Positions 34,112 through 47,899 of a DNA stretch of 64,000 bases are shown here, one piece after another. Source of the DNA: Quercus robur (Eukaryota > Streptophyta > Magnoliopsida > Fagales > Fagaceae). A model generated the notes under the pieces. It was not told the DNA's origin and ran no database searches. It was given only the letters and a program-made list of their open reading frames with translations. Each line of letters starts with the position of its first letter. Position 1 is the stretch's first letter. The stretch is from contig NC_065535.1 in assembly GCF_932294415.1 (NCBI RefSeq), positions 84,775,862 through 84,839,861 on the forward strand, written 5' to 3'. The position numbers and the translations under genes were made by a program.

Positions 34112-37100
34112 ATGATGAGTTGGAAATACAAGGGAGGGTTGCTTCTCATCGTCAGTGTTGTGATCATGTGGGTCACTTCTGCAGAAGTCACCCAGGTCAG
34201 TTCTCTCTCTCTCTCTCTAGTCTCTATGTTATTTATTGGTTCAGCCAGTTATGGCTGAGAAATTTTTAAGTAATGGGTGTTGATTAGAATGAGATTTTAT
34301 TGCAGACTTTGATATTGTTTTGTATGTCAGATGCCTTTAGATGATTTCTGATTACTCTGGGTGGACTTTGAAGCTTAATATGAGCACTTGTCAATTAAAA
34401 TGAATACATATTAATGGAATTTATGGTAGTAATTGAATTCCAAATGGGATGTGAAATCCAAGTTGGCTACTGTAGAAACTTTAAGAATTCCTTGCAGACC
34501 CGATTTTTTTGTAATCCGTGGGGCATTCCCTGGCCTGTTCAGTTTTAAAGGCACACAGAAATTTTGAGTTTTTGGTTAGAATCCGCTGTTTTCATATGTT
34601 GAATTTTTTTTCCTTCTAGCTGTGTTGGCTTAGTATTGTTGCAGTGTTTTCCCTGCTGGTTTTTGTTTGTTTGTTTTCTGCAGTACCCTTTTTGTTGAAC
34701 TGCTTGTTGTACTTGTTTCCGAGTATTGTTCATAGTAAAGTCTGCTCATTTATCTTAAAAAAACAAAATTTATGGTAGTATTCTAGGTGGTAACTGTTGT
34801 TGCATCGTCTATGAATTAGAAATACGCAATGGTTTTGAGTGTTATGTCTAACTTATGGTAGATAAGACATTGAGAATGAAAAAATAGTTGTTTCTACCTT
34901 GCTATCGGATTCTGTAGATAAAAATTATTCCTTGACTGTCCTCTTAATATCACGATCTTCGTCTTCTCCAGTAGTTTCAGAACGGTGGGGTGCACACTAC
35001 CATCTTGCTTTGGTGGTGGGTCCCTATAACCATCAATAAGTGCATTATTTTTGTTTTTCACTTTTACTTTTGGAGCTAGTGCTTAGTGACAAACAAAGGC
35101 TCCCAAGGTTGCCAAGGAAAGTTTGGATATCTTTAGTGGGGCCCCTTAATCTGATCATCTTAATAGAGGAAGTTGAACCAACACAGTGCCAAAAGCATCC
35201 ACAAGTACTTTACTTATACATCGTTTATTTGTTTTTTTTGGCATCTTCTGAACCAGTGTTGATTTTAGACTTATTGCTCAATGGTTTATTATTTATGACA
35301 CAATGAGCTTCGTTGGGGTTGACCGTGAGTTCCACTTGTTTCTATTTAATTGGCTTTGGAATTAATATATATTATTATCCGCTTTGTTTAAGCTAATGCG
35401 TCTCATTGTGACTCCAATAGGATATGGATTGCCAAAATTTGGAGAGTAAAACCGGAAAAAACAAAGAAAGAGGGCTCCAACAGCCTCTCTAAAACTCAAA
35501 TATTTTTTTGCTAATAAACGGTAGTTTATCAGGTCTGATGAGCTACTATTCATTCTTCAAATCTTTTTTTCTATTATAATAATTAGGTATTGAATAAAAA
35601 AATGTTGGAAGATGTGTAGTTAAAAAAATAATAAATAATGAATGAAGAAATGATATTTAAATGAGATAGAAAGTCTGTTGGAAAGTATATTTGAAAAAGT
35701 AGGTAGATAAAGGTAAAAGTCATTGTTTATTCTCCAAACAGTATAAAAATTTGTTGATTCTGCTAGAGATGCTTTTAGAAACATCATTTTTGGGCACCTG
35801 GTATTCTTCACCCGATTACCTATGTATAAAGAATGAGAGCCACACTATATTTGTACCATTTGATATTATTGAAGTTTGATTTGTTATTGCTTTATTATTT
35901 AATGACTTTGGTCCTAATGAAGCTCATTTGCAACAATATAATGTGCTTAAGATTTTAAGCAAGGATAATTGTTCTGAAGTTCTTTAAGTTATAGTAGATG
36001 CAAGGTAGAGGATTTCTGTGTCCTTGATATTTGATATGTAAAAGCCATTTTCTTCCACAAGTGAAGCAGTACATTTACTCAGTTTATGTTGCTGTGGGAC
36101 TAATTACAAATTTAGTTTCTTTTGTATGATTCTCATTGTGACTGCTAGAACACCTAACTAGTATTCATGCAACAGGGTGTCTTCAGAGAATACAAGCAGC
36201 CATTTGCAGTGGCATATCTTGCAACCTCTCTATTGGTAGTTTATCTTCCAGTTGCATTCATTAAGGATTGCTTAGTAGAATTTCTGAGATGCCACCGTTG
36301 TAAAAGTGTAGATGATGCAGAAACTGTGGATGAGACCTCTATGGAACTTGATTCTACTGCAAAACAAAATGCGAAGCATAGTATTTTTGAAATTGAACAT
36401 CAGGAAAAGCTAGGGAAAGAAGACTCTTGCATAGATGTTTATTCTGAGGACGTAAAACTTATAGTTTCTGAATCTGCAAAAAATATAGACACACTGAAGG
36501 ATGACAAAAAGATTACTACAAAGGAAATAGCTAAATTTGGATTTTGCATTGCTCCTCTCTGGTTTTTTACTGAGGTGAGATCCTTGAATCTTCATGGAGC
36601 TTTCATTTGTATCATTTGACTTACTTCCTGGAAAAGAAAAAAAAGCAATTGATTCCTTAAATGTTGTTTTTCCTTGAATCTCTTAAGAAAATAAAACTCT
36701 TGCTTGGCAGATTTAGGAATTTTTTCTAGGGTAGCCATTAAGACATTTTAATTATGCAAAATCTAATAGTCTATTATAACAAATAATGCTGCCAAACCAA
36801 TGACAGTTAAAATAGTCTAATCGCCTTTTTTTTAGGGTTTTTTTTTTTAAAATTTAATTTTGTTGTTGAATGGGTTTATTGTTGAATATTTTATTCATTT
36901 GTTGTTATCTGGCCTAATCATGTTGTTGTTTAGGATATTTTTGCTGTTATTTCTGCTCATTCTTATTATTTATTTATTTTCATTTTGTTTAAGGGGTTAA
37001 GGATTATGTTTGGAGAGCCAAAATTCTTTTTGTTGAACCAAAATTCTTGGGATTCTCAAGCCAGGGTGTTCAATATATTTTTTAACAATAAACAAAATAG

Positions 37101-40100
37101 GTTAAGTTAAAAAATAATTAGGCATATAATTTTTTTTTGCAAATCAGAACACCTTGAGCAATACATATTGCTGCCAATACTCTTGCTAACAAGCACTAGC
37201 TTACTTGGCACCTCCTCCTCTTGCAAGTGCTAGGTGGAGGATGAGATCTTGGGTTAACGACCCACTAGGTGTGTGAGTAATTTACCAATAAAAAAAAAAA
37301 AAAAAATACAACAACTCTTCCAGAATCATTATTCATTTTCCATGCTATTTGTTTCGGTACTTTTCTTTGTGTTATAATTTTCTAAGAATTGATTGTTCAC
37401 ATATCCTGTCAAACTTTTACGTGGTTAGTTGATCTGTTACATCTGGAATAAGATATTATTACTCATAATTATGTATGCACACAACTGTTATCTATTTGAT
37501 AGATAATGTTCCAGGAAACTTTAGGTTATCAGCTTACAGAATGAGTAGGTATCTATCTTTTGTGAAGAAGCATAATTGAGTTTGTTTTCTGCAGTATCTA
37601 AACAATGCTGCCCTTGCACGAACAACCGTTGCCAGTACAACACTGATGTCTTCAACTTCAGGACTTTTCACTCTTTTAATTGGTGCATGTCTGGGTCAAG
37701 AATCTATAGATATCGTTAAAGTAATTGCTGTTGTTGTTAGCATGGCTGGTGTTGCCATGACCACATTGGGGAATGTATCAGCCACAGATGAATCACAGTT
37801 AAGCACACTTAAGTACGTTTCTTTTCCTTAGTTTAGTGAAATCATTCAGATCATATATGAATGTGGCTGAATGACATGCTTATATTGTTAGATATAAGAG
37901 CTCTGTAAGTCACACTGAGCCTATTCATGGGGAATAAGAGTTCAAGCTCCATCAAGTTTTGATTTCTAGTCTGATGATCAAAGTATGTGCAAATCTTGGA
38001 TGATATATGAATTACAGAACTTTGAACCCATGTGTTTTCAAAGACAATGTCACAAATAACAATTTCCATCTGAAGAAGCTGACTCTAATCTCTAACTACT
38101 TTTGTGATTTGCTCTCAAATGTAGTTGATCAATCTTAGTGTAATGTAATGCCGGCCATACATTACATATTCTGGCACTTATTGTTTTTGGTTGACTAAGT
38201 TTTTTATTAACTTGAACTTTATAGAGCATGTTTCTTAAGCAGTGACTGATGATTGCTTTTTTGTGTTCAGAAATGGGAAGCATTCGCTTCTGGGTGATCT
38301 TTTTGCTATTCTGTCATCTATTACTTATGGACTGTTTACCGGTTGAATATCTTCTCTTTCTATTCATGGAATATTTATGTCTTTTTTGTAATGCTACATA
38401 ATGATTGTCTTTGTTGCAAAACTACTAATGCAGTGCTTCTTAAGAAGTTTGCTGGAGGGGGTGGAAGGGTAGATGTGCAAAAGTTATTTGGCTCTATGGG
38501 ATTATTCACGCTTGCTGCTCTTTGGTGGCTCAGTAAGGCTTGCTAGATTTTCCAAAGTCCTGTTACTGTATATGATATATTATACCTGCCAAAGAAAAAG
38601 TATATGATATGCTACAGTTCTTTTGCATGAGTTGGCTTCTGTTGTATCTGTGGCTCTTTCTAGTAAATGTTTCTGTTGGTCTCTCATCTTAGAAATAGGC
38701 TATGCTATTTTCTTTTTTTCTTTGTTAATTTCCAAAGTCATTGTTATTGTTTGGAAAAGATTATCCTTTTTAATTTTCAATGTATGTTTAATTTTACGCA
38801 TGCACCACATTTCTGAGAGTTTGGTACTGTAAATTTGGGGCTTGAGTTTTGTTTTTGGTAAGTAATTTGGATCTTGACTTACTAATTGTAAACAATATAG
38901 GCTCAGCACCATTCTTGTGTTTGTGTCAGCGGTTTACAGGGTAAAAATGTTATATTTAATCAGGAAACAGTATAGTTTAATGATGCTTTCAGAATATGAG
39001 GGATGATAGAATGGGGACATACTGATATACCTGTAGTTTTGAATAGCACAATATTGGCACAACAATAAACAATATGGCATAAATGAAGCAAGTTGGAGCA
39101 TTTAAAAGTAGGAATGAATTGAACTACTAGGTTTAAGCTTGTTAAATAACCATTAACTAAAACTGTATGACTACCTTGCTTGTGAACCATTAGCCGTCTC
39201 TGCACATAATTGTCACCTTTAGGTGTTTCCTCTAAAATTTCAATAATCCATTTCCTTATGTGTCTTTTTCCATGATCACTCATTTATCTCACATTCTCAT
39301 TAACTCCCTGCATTTTTGAGTCATAAATTATGGATGGTCATATAGCTCTCTTATTTGTCTTTTTTGCGTTTGATCCATGGACAAGTTTGCTCCTTTAGAT
39401 ATTTTTTAGAATTTTGCATGCAGCATTTCTTTTCAGTATGTTGCATTCACCTTTATCACCGTATTTACATAACCCAGATCACTATAACCGTAGTATAAAT
39501 CAGAGGGAGGATCATTATTGGAAAATGAAATTAAGTGGTTTTTTTTTTTTTTTTTTTTTGGGTTGTTGAGCTTCCCCTATAATATTTGAGTATATACGTT
39601 ATGTTCAAATTTAAAAAATAGAATTCAATAGAAGTTCTATCAAATGCATACTTTAACTTTGGATGATAAGCATTTGGTAGAACTGCCAATTAATATGATG
39701 TAAGATTCATGACTCTTATTGTATCCAATCTTATTTGATGAGCATCTAGAAGACTTATACAATAGGACCTGTTATCTCATTTCCATTGTTGTTATTATAA
39801 AAGATTATGCACAAATTTGAAATCAAGAAGGGGTTTGGAAGTCTCAACCATAACATTGTCTATTTTCTTTCATTTTAATCGTGCATGACATTGAATGATT
39901 AAATTTATATTCTCTATCTCAGTGTGGCCTCTTACTGCTATGGGCATTGAACCAAAGTTCAAATTCCCCACCTCTGCTAAAGTGGAAGAAGTTATTCTTA
40001 TCAATGGTTTTGTTGGAAGTGTTCTCTCAGACTATCTCTGGTATGTTAGGAGAGTAACCTTTTGCCACTTCAGTTTGATGAATTTTAATGCTCTTACTCT

Positions 40101-40604
40101 TCTGATCAGAGTTTTATTATACTTACCAGGGCATTAGGTGTTGTTTGGACCTCACCACTTGTAGCAGCTCTAGGTGCTTCGCTTACCATCCCTCTTGCCA
40201 TGATGGAGGACATGTTGATTCATGGACAGCACTATTCAATAATTTATATTATTGGTTCAGCTCAGGTAAATGATGTACATCATTATTGCTGGTATTATAG
40301 GGCCTTGGTTTTGGAATTTGTTTTTATTATATATAAGTATAGTGCTAGTGCTAGTGCAGTTTTTATATTGCACCCACCCTGCAGAAAAGGTTTCCATTAA
40401 TTAGTGGTAGTGGAAAAACCAATCCCAAGCTTATAATAATCAATGCTAGCTACTATTGTTTGTGTAGAAAGCAAGTTCTTGCTGGTTGCACTGGCCACTT
40501 ATTTGTATATCAATTACGCATTGCAGGTATTCCTTGGCTTTGTAGTAGTTAACCTTTCAAATTGGTTCTCACAGAAGTGGTATCAGTATCATCAAAAACC
40601 TTGA
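34112..40604 (+). CDS. EamA / SLC35F5-type membrane carrier, copy 1
   Basis: Multi-pass drug/metabolite-transporter-superfamily protein. Plant relatives are annotated as SLC35F5-like, THI74-like or YML018C-like; the substrate is not established. Eight exons with GT-AG introns: 34112-34195, 36176-36574, 37595-37812, 38271-38341, 38434-38532, 39923-40040, 40130-40265 and 40527-40604. The intron phases are 0,0,2,1,1,2,0 and the product is about 400 residues. The first membrane segment is in exon 1 ([20 protein letters not shown]). A long acidic cytosolic loop (exon 2) follows the second. Exon 3 has [14 protein letters not shown] and [11 protein letters not shown], and exon 7 has the conserved [20 protein letters not shown]. 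ATGs at 34112 and 34115 are adjacent. The second matches the start of the paralogue. No stop or frameshift is seen, so the gene looks functional. Confidence 0.93.
34418..34780 (+). mobile_element. LINE-like 3' fragment in intron 1 of carrier copy 1
   Basis: AATTTATGGTAGTA is exactly repeated at 34418-34431 and 34767-34780. The 335-bp insert ends CATTTATCTT followed by seven A and CAAA. The exact 14-bp duplication and A-rich end show a retroposed, 5'-truncated insertion. Its TTTATC-type end recurs in several tail-only insertions. Confidence 0.75.
38568..38610 (+). mobile_element. short insertion with 11-bp duplication in an intron
   Basis: GTATATGATAT is exactly repeated at 38568-38578 and 38600-38610 around the 21-bp insert ATTATACCTGCCAAAGAAAAA. 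It lies in intron 5 of carrier copy 1. The A tail is weak, so it could also be a simple filler duplication. Confidence 0.45.
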
Positions 40605-41160
40605 GTTCACCAGGAAAAATATTGCTTCTCATATTCTCTCCTTGGACGTTTCTTTCTTAACTTTGATGATGCATGGCCTATGGACTGCCTTTTTTTTTGT
40701 CCGTATATTATAGGCCTTATTATGAAAGAAAAGATAATTGTTCACAAGATGCAACACAAATTCGAAATCTGGCCATCCAGTTTCTTGGCTTGATTGACGA
40801 AGACACGACTCCAAATAGAGTGGAATTGCTGCAGTGAGATGTTGTTAAAAGTTTTCTTGTTCCTTGGGTTTGAAGAGACTTGTCTTTGGCCACTTATTAC
40901 TCTATATGTACTCCATAAGATTTGTACTGGACTGATGCAAGGAATTATGTGTATGATGTAGCTCGATCTGCATTGCCTTAAGGCTATTGCAGATTGATCG
41001 GTAATGGGAGCAAAGGTAGATAATTTACCAAGGAAAGAATGCGCAAAAGCAAATAAGTATAGAAGTTGTGAATTAGGGTGGGAGCATGGTGATAGTGGCA
41101 ATGCAATCATTATCTGCTTCTCTCATAATAAAATACTTTTTATTGTTTTCTCACAATTTT
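40605..41160 (+). other. 3' UTR/flank of carrier copy 1
   Basis: Follows the TGA at 40602-40604. Possible polyadenylation signal AATAAAATAC near 41126. The only minus-strand frame (40742-41110) is not conserved-looking. Confidence 0.4.
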
Positions 41161-41692
41161 AAATTGAAAAGCTTCTTACCTTTACATTTGGTGCTTCTCC
41201 TAAAGGTCTTACATTCTGCCATTAGCTGAAACTTCTTGTGCTCCTGGTCAGGGTTACCCTTGCTTTGCTTTATGTACATAATCCAATCCCTTAATTTTTA
41301 TCCTGATCCAGTACTAGAGAAGGACTTTTAACCCCTTCAATTCTATACACAACACTGACAATTTGTTTTTAACGTGCACAATTGATCATATAATTAGAGC
41401 TGTTAAGGTCTTCCACTTTCCTTGACACCTTGGATAACTTCAAGTTAAGAAGCAAAAGACAGAGAGAGAGAGAGGTCCAGATGGATTCAATTGAATGTTG
41501 ATATTTTAAGCTGAATGAAACCTAGCTGAAATTACTTGCCAAAGTGATGAATATGGATTTGGTTTTTACTGACAGCTTATTTACTTATTTGCTAAAAATG
41601 GGCAATTCAATCTAAAAAACATGAGGTTTTATAAAAGATGTACTCAAGCAAATAAGTTAAAAAGCTAAATGAAGAAAACAACTAATTCAAAC

Positions 41693-41748
41693 TCATGCTA
41701 ATCAGGTTCTCAAAAAAAAAAAAAAAAAAAAAACTTCACGCTAATCAG
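41693..41748 (+). mobile_element. tail-only retroinsertion (GTTCTC-A22)
   Basis: TCATGCTAATCAG (41693-41705) and TCACGCTAATCAG (41736-41748), 12 of 13 identical, flank a 30-bp insert of GTTCTC, 22 A and CT. Confidence 0.75.
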
Positions 41749-42109
41749 CAAAATGAAACCCAGAGGTGGAATTACTTTGGGGGTAATATGGCCCAAGTAA
41801 ATTTTTTGGAGTATGCATCACTAACTTGACTCTTTGCTTTGTAATGTAGCTGTGTTTCTATTTTGTTAAAAAAAGAGAGGGTGAATTACACATACCACCC
41901 TTGTGGTATACCCATAAAACATGAAATTCCCATGTGGTTTTCTTTGTCACCTACCTTTCTTGTGTTTTGTTTCATGAGGCATTTACCTCACTTGTGATTT
42001 ATTTATGAGCCATTTTCAATAACTACAATGGAATTTGATGGTGTTACAAGTATCAACATTAAAATTAAAATTGGAAGTTTTCTACAATGAGACTGTTGAC
42101 GTATTAGGT

Positions 42110-42930
42110 CAAATGCCTCAAGGGCAAGGGAGAAGAGAGGAGCCGCCATCGAATTGTAGGTCTAAAAAACACTTTGAATCGCATATACGAAGCTTTAATG
42201 GCCCAAATTGAATTTAGAGTTAAGGTATGTTCTTGGGAAGATGTTAGACATCCAAAACCACCTAGCCATAACTAGCCCTTCACTTGCATTATTGGATTAT
42301 ACTTGAATGAACGTTACTAAATAGACTACTATTAACATGCATTTGCACCCTAACACTAAGTAAATCATACAATAAAGCAACAAAATGAAGAAAATACAGG
42401 ATGTAAATCTTCCAAACATTATGGCTAATTAAGTATGTGAGCATCCAAGCATGTGATCACTCAAGTATGAGAATATCCAAACATATAAGCACCAACCAAG
42501 GGATTTGAGTGGCCAACTTGGAGTGTGACAACACAAGTGCTTTTGGCAAGTTTACTTTGGTGTGGGCCCCACCATGAACATAAGCCTAGGAGTACATCAC
42601 ATGCCTAAAGGGCAAGGGTAGAGAAAGGAGCACATTTTGAATGAGAGAAAAAAATGAGGAATCCTCTTTTCAATTTTAACTCTCCCACTCCAGTCATTGC
42701 TTTTCTTTCTGTTACTTTGAAAGTAGCTACTTCAGCTTTAACCACTCGAATTTTCGATATTCCTTTTTATAAATCATCAGTTGCCACTTGGTTGTAGTTC
42801 CAAGAACTACTTGAAACCATACATGTGAAGGTCTAATTAGCCTAGACTAAGTTTGAAGCTAGAGTACGTTCTATGAAGGTATTAGGCACCTAAGACCACC
42901 TAATTGTAACTAGCCTTCACTTGCAATTTT
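42110..42930. repeat. two diverged copies of an unidentified repeat
   Basis: AAGGGCAAGGGAGAAGAG/AAGGGCAAGGGTAGAGAA (about 42119 and 42608) and ACCACCTAGCCATAACTAGC/ACCACCTAATTGTAACTAGC (about 42259 and 42896) keep the same order, about 490-640 bp apart. Confidence 0.55.
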
Positions 42931-43870
42931 GAGTGCTAATCAAAAAAAAAAAAAAGGGATGGAAAGATCTAACAAGACTCAAATGAAAGGTTAGTAATTT
43001 CAAGACAAGAAATGGAAAAAAAAAAAATGAAAAAGAAAAGGAAATGATGAACCGGTTGTATTAGATGGAATCCAAGAGTGAGAGTTTAGCTAACTAGTGG
43101 TGAAAAACCAAAAAACTCAATTTAACTCTCAAAGAATTTTCCCTACTATTTTGGCGAGGAGAGAAAAATAAGTAGAGAGTGAATCCAACAAGGTTTCATT
43201 ATGATTTTTAGGGATGTTCTTCCTTGTTTGAAATGACGGTGTAAGGGTGTTTTTAGAGACTTATTGATTCTCTAGAGGTTGGTAAACCATTCTGGCCAAC
43301 TAGGAGCTGACCAAAATCAAAATCACCCGATAGAAATGGAAATAAAGTGATTTTAAGGTTCTTGTCACTAAGTGTGTGCACACCACCCTCCCATTGGCAT
43401 ACACTAGTGGAAGCAGCATACATTGCTTTAGTGCTTATTTGAGAATAATTTATCTAGCTCTAAAAGTGTGTTAAAGTACATTTGTACCTTAAAAAAGTTT
43501 GAAGACAAGAAAAAATGAAGTTTTAAAAAGCAGTACATAAATGCTAAAAGCTAAATGCTTATCCCAAACACACTCTTTAGTGTGACAGTTACTAAATGGG
43601 ATTTGGAAATGGGCTTGATTTTTGCAATTCAGACTGTTGGACTTAACAGATGATGCTGATTATTTTGACAGTGATTAAGACTCATTCATTATCAAGATCG
43701 GGGACCTCAAGTATAGATTGGAACAGAATAGAGTGTCTAAGCTTAATATTAACCTTTGTCCAACCATGTTCTGCCTAATCTACTCCACAATCCTCTTCAT
43801 TGCTCTTGTAGTTATCCTTAATATATAGTTTTGTTACATTGTCATATTCCATAAGGTTTATTGGCCCCAA

Positions 43871-43919
43871 ATCTTCGGTAATCTCTTTCTCAAAAAAAAA
43901 AAAAAATCTTCGGTAATCT
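43871..43919 (+). mobile_element. tail-only retroinsertion (CTTTCTC-A14)
   Basis: ATCTTCGGTAATCT is exactly repeated at 43871-43884 and 43906-43919. The 21-bp insert is CTTTCTC plus 14 A. Confidence 0.8.
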
Positions 43920-45497
43920 TCACTATATATGTAAAAGGTAGGTTCTCACCACCTCACCTCGAGATAGAGTTTAGCAAAAATGGTCATTTGAGTGGTACAA
44001 GGAAACTCATGGGGGAAAAACGAAACATAGAATAATCACAGGCACAGCAAAACAGGACAGCACCCACGGCCACGCACACTAGACCTTGTTGGCAACATGA
44101 GTGAGCAACTTGATGTCAAGGAATTTTCAACAAAACAATTTTATAAAGCCTTGACTTTTGTCGAAGTTAACTCTCTTACTAGTTATCACATGCGTATGAG
44201 CTGAGCAAATAAGGACGGTGTTGGCTTAAACGCGCTTAAGAGAAAGTATTAAGGTATTAAATATGTTGGTAGAACTTGCCTAGTTGTTTCTCTTCTTTCT
44301 TTTTGTATTTTTCCCTTGGTGCATATGCTTGTGCGTTCGGTTTGTTTACACTAACGCAAAATGCGACTTGATATATTATACTACTTATTTTTCTAACAAA
44401 TAAGTGTATCCAGAATTTCAAACCCCTTCGAGTATTTGACTATTCCTTCAAGTATGTACAGTCCCTCTGTCCCATACACAACGGATTATTATAGGAAGGA
44501 ATCTTTTGAGAGTAGTTCTAAGGTACTAACATGATATTTCGAACCCTGAATCTCATAGATATCATAAAATTTTAGAAACCACTGAGCCAATCTCTTAATA
44601 TTCAATATATTGTAGTACTTTTTATGAGTTATGACAAAAAGTAGTATACACCCTAATGAAGATATTTCTCTCAGCAAAACCATGGCTTTGGACTGAAATT
44701 CCGTCTACGCGTTCCCATTCAATGATAGCAGTTAGGCATTTGCGATTGGAGTGTTCAATATGAATTATTGAAACTCTGCAGATCTACAACCAAGCAAGAA
44801 AAATGCTTCTTTGTTTTTCAAGCTTAAAACAAAATATTAAAGAAAACTTCAGAAAAACAAAAAAACAAAAAAACACCAACGTACGTAGTGGGGGTGGGGG
44901 TCCATTTTGTGCAGTGCGTTGATTCTCACATTTCTTTTTAATCATTTCTAAGAAAAAAAATTTCCCAATTTATGATGTATGTGCACTCGTCACAAACAAA
45001 CTATTTGGTCAAAATATGATTTTTAGTTAATAGTCTATATGTGAATCATGCATGTACGGGATTCTAAGTTTATCTTGATTAATTGTATAATAAAAAAGAA
45101 AATTTATCTTGATCTTGATTGTTTTGTTTAGCATTTGAAATTCTAAAAGCCAGTCAATATATTATTTATATTACCTTTCATGCAAATACTAATGTGATAG
45201 ACTTATAGAACTATTTTGTTTTCTTATATTATTAATATGATACAGTAGTCACATATTATACTAATAAAGTGTTAATTTCAAAATTTTAAGATAGGAAAGA
45301 ATCTTCAACAGGTTAAATAGGATCGGTCACATATATTTTTCTTTGTTATTAATTTATTATATTTAAAATTATACTTTTTATTACATTCTTAATATATATA
45401 TATATATATATACACTATTTTCATTAGTGTTAATTTTGGTCTTTCTTTTGATCCTTTTCCTTGAATAAACATTATCCCTCAAAGGTGTATTAATTTT

Positions 45498-45535
45498 TCT
45501 CCATTTTCTTATCAAGAAAAAAAAAAATCTCCATT
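45498..45535 (+). mobile_element. possible tail-only retroinsertion (CTTATCAAG-A11)
   Basis: TCTCCATT is repeated at 45498-45505 and 45528-45535 around TTCTTATCAAG plus A. The repeat is only 8 bp, so support is weaker. Confidence 0.45.
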
Positions 45536-45802
45536 GTATGCGTAAGTAACTTACTGAGGGATGACAATCATGACATTGCTCTATATTGCTATTTTGTGGA
45601 AATTGCTAAACTACAAGCCTTATTATGCTTGACTAAAATGGGGAGTGACTAATACTCTTTCCATCACATAATGATTAACTCAATTAATAAATGCACACAT
45701 TTTCAGAAAAAAGCAATCAACACTAAAACTTTTCAAATTTTTATTTAAATTTCCAAAATATTCCTCTTAAAAAATTAATCTAGTTAAAAATATTGGGTAG
45801 GT

Positions 45803-46171
45803 TTTAGTTAACTCAACAACTAAAGTTTTTTGTTGTTGAATAAAAAACTTAAGTTAGAATCCAGTCCATGCCAAAAACAATCCATTGGTATCTTTGCTAG
45901 ATGGTAAAGAGAAATCATTATAGATTAGACACTATAATTTCAAATATTATCATATCTATAAAATAAAAAGACCAAAAACAATCCATTAGTATCTTTGCTA
46001 GATGGTAAAAGAGTAACTATTATAGATTAGACACTATAATTTCAAATCTTATTATATCTATAAAATAAAAAGACAAAAACCAATCCATCGGTATCTTGAC
46101 TAAATAGTAAAGAGTAATCATTATAAATTAGACGTTGTAGTTTCAAATCTTATCATATCTATAAAAAAAAA
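45803..46171 (+). mobile_element. SINE copy with triplicated 3' half (101-bp tandem)
   Basis: A-box-like TAGTTAACTCAACAACTAAAG (45805-45825) and a B-box-like AAGTTAGAATCCAGTCC precede three tandem copies of a 101-bp segment starting at 45871, 45972 and about 46073. Each contains ATCCATTGGTATCTTTGCTA and ends TTATCATATCTATAAAA. Confidence 0.7.
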
Positions 46172-47756
46172 AGTATAAAAAAAAAAAAAGAGAAAATGAA
46201 CTATTTAATTTCTATATATTAACATTCATTGTTGAATAAGTATAAATATTAAAATATAAATAAATAATATTCTTTACCTATCATGTTTAAAACTTTTAGG
46301 TTAAGTTAAAACAACTAATAGTTAAATGATAAAACTAAACTTTGACTCTTAATTTATAGAGAATATAAAATTTTTTGACAAGTTATTATTATTATTATTA
46401 TTATTTGAGTATCCAAACTTCAAAGATGATAGATAAATTTTTTTTTTCTTAAATATTATTTATGTTCTATTTGTGTCGGCATGTTTAATGGCATGGAATG
46501 CATATTTTAGAGATGAAAACATTATAATATTCAATAATGAAAAGAATATAGTTCATTTAATTTTTCCTTCATATATATAATTGTTGTCACTTTCATTAGA
46601 CATGTTAAACAAAAGACTACTAAACGTGGTGAGAATGAAATATAAAACATTTGAAAGATCAAGATCAAAGTTGAATTACTATATTTTTATCCCAAAAAAA
46701 AAAAAAAGGTTGAAGGAAAATGAATAATTTAACCAAAGAAGATTAGAATGATAGAGGAAGTAGAAGTCAAAATGGATTTGGAAACTGCACCGGCATTTCT
46801 TCTTTCTTCCAACTCTCAAGTCAACATTGATAGTGGAGAGTAAACATCATGGGTCCAAAACATGGTCTAATTTGTAAACCAGAGGTGGAATATTTTCTCA
46901 TCCTAGTGTATGAAAATGAAACCAGTGGTCTTCGAATAGATGTGAATGTAATCTTAAATTCTTAGCATTCACACACTACCCTCCGCCGCATGCACTAAAG
47001 GTTCCTATTGATTTTGATTTTTATGTGATTCTTCATGTGAATGTCATTCCTTCCTTCTTCCTTCTTCCTTCCTTTTCTTGTAAAAAAATATTTTCTTTTT
47101 TATTCTTCTTTTTACCAAAGGACCCACATTTTCCACCTAAGAGTCCGACATTCACTCACACACACACAAAAAAAAAAAAAAACAATCACGCGCTTTTGCA
47201 CCGAGTTCTAGTGTTTGGAATCTTGTAGTTTTAGTACCAAGTGATACAAGATATTGTTAATTATTAATTGTATTTTATTAATGAGTACCTTAAATCACAA
47301 GTTAATTAAGTATTAAAATACTAATTAAGTTATAGTAATATTTTAATGGCCCACTCATTGCAGCAACGAATTATTGTTTTTTTTTCTTTTTCTTTTCTCT
47401 TTGGTAAATGTGTATTATAACTCATTAAAATGAATTTTTATTTGTGTAATTAGCATATTCGTTAACAATATCGGAACATTCTAATTTTTTGATAACTCAA
47501 TAATTATAATGAAAAATAAAGATTGGAATATCCTAATTAATTTAAATAGGATATACGATGGGAGATTGAGTTTAACTTGTTTTGACCTCATATTAAATTA
47601 ATTACCATTCTATATAATAATAATGAAACCTACCTATTAATAACCTACCTTTGTTTTTTTTTTAAACATTATTAACCAAGTTCAAATCTTCTGTCCCACT
47701 TTTCCTACTCTACTCTATGCTCCGTCAATAAAAACTTGTCACATGTTCACCTAACT

Positions 47757-47797
47757 AATTAAATACTACCATTATTAATTAATGGTAGTATTTAATT
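47757..47797. repeat. perfect 17-bp inverted repeat
   Basis: AATTAAATACTACCATT (47757-47773) and its exact inverse (47781-47797) are separated by ATTAATT. Confidence 0.9.
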
Positions 47798-47899
47798 AAT
47801 TAAGTTATTAACCTACCTAATTAGAAAATGTGAATTAATCAACAACCTACCTATTATTCATAGGAGGAAAAAACACTCCCTATTTTATGTTACCTTTTA

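Noticed and set aside
35371..35790. Possible MITE in intron 1 of carrier copy 1
   Set aside because: Words such as CTCCAACAGCCTCTCTAAA and TCTGCTAGAGATGCT suggest a MITE, but I could not define matching ends or a target duplication.
39535..39565. Poly(T) run as another tail-only insertion
   Set aside because: No flanking direct repeat could be found, so it is left as a simple T run.
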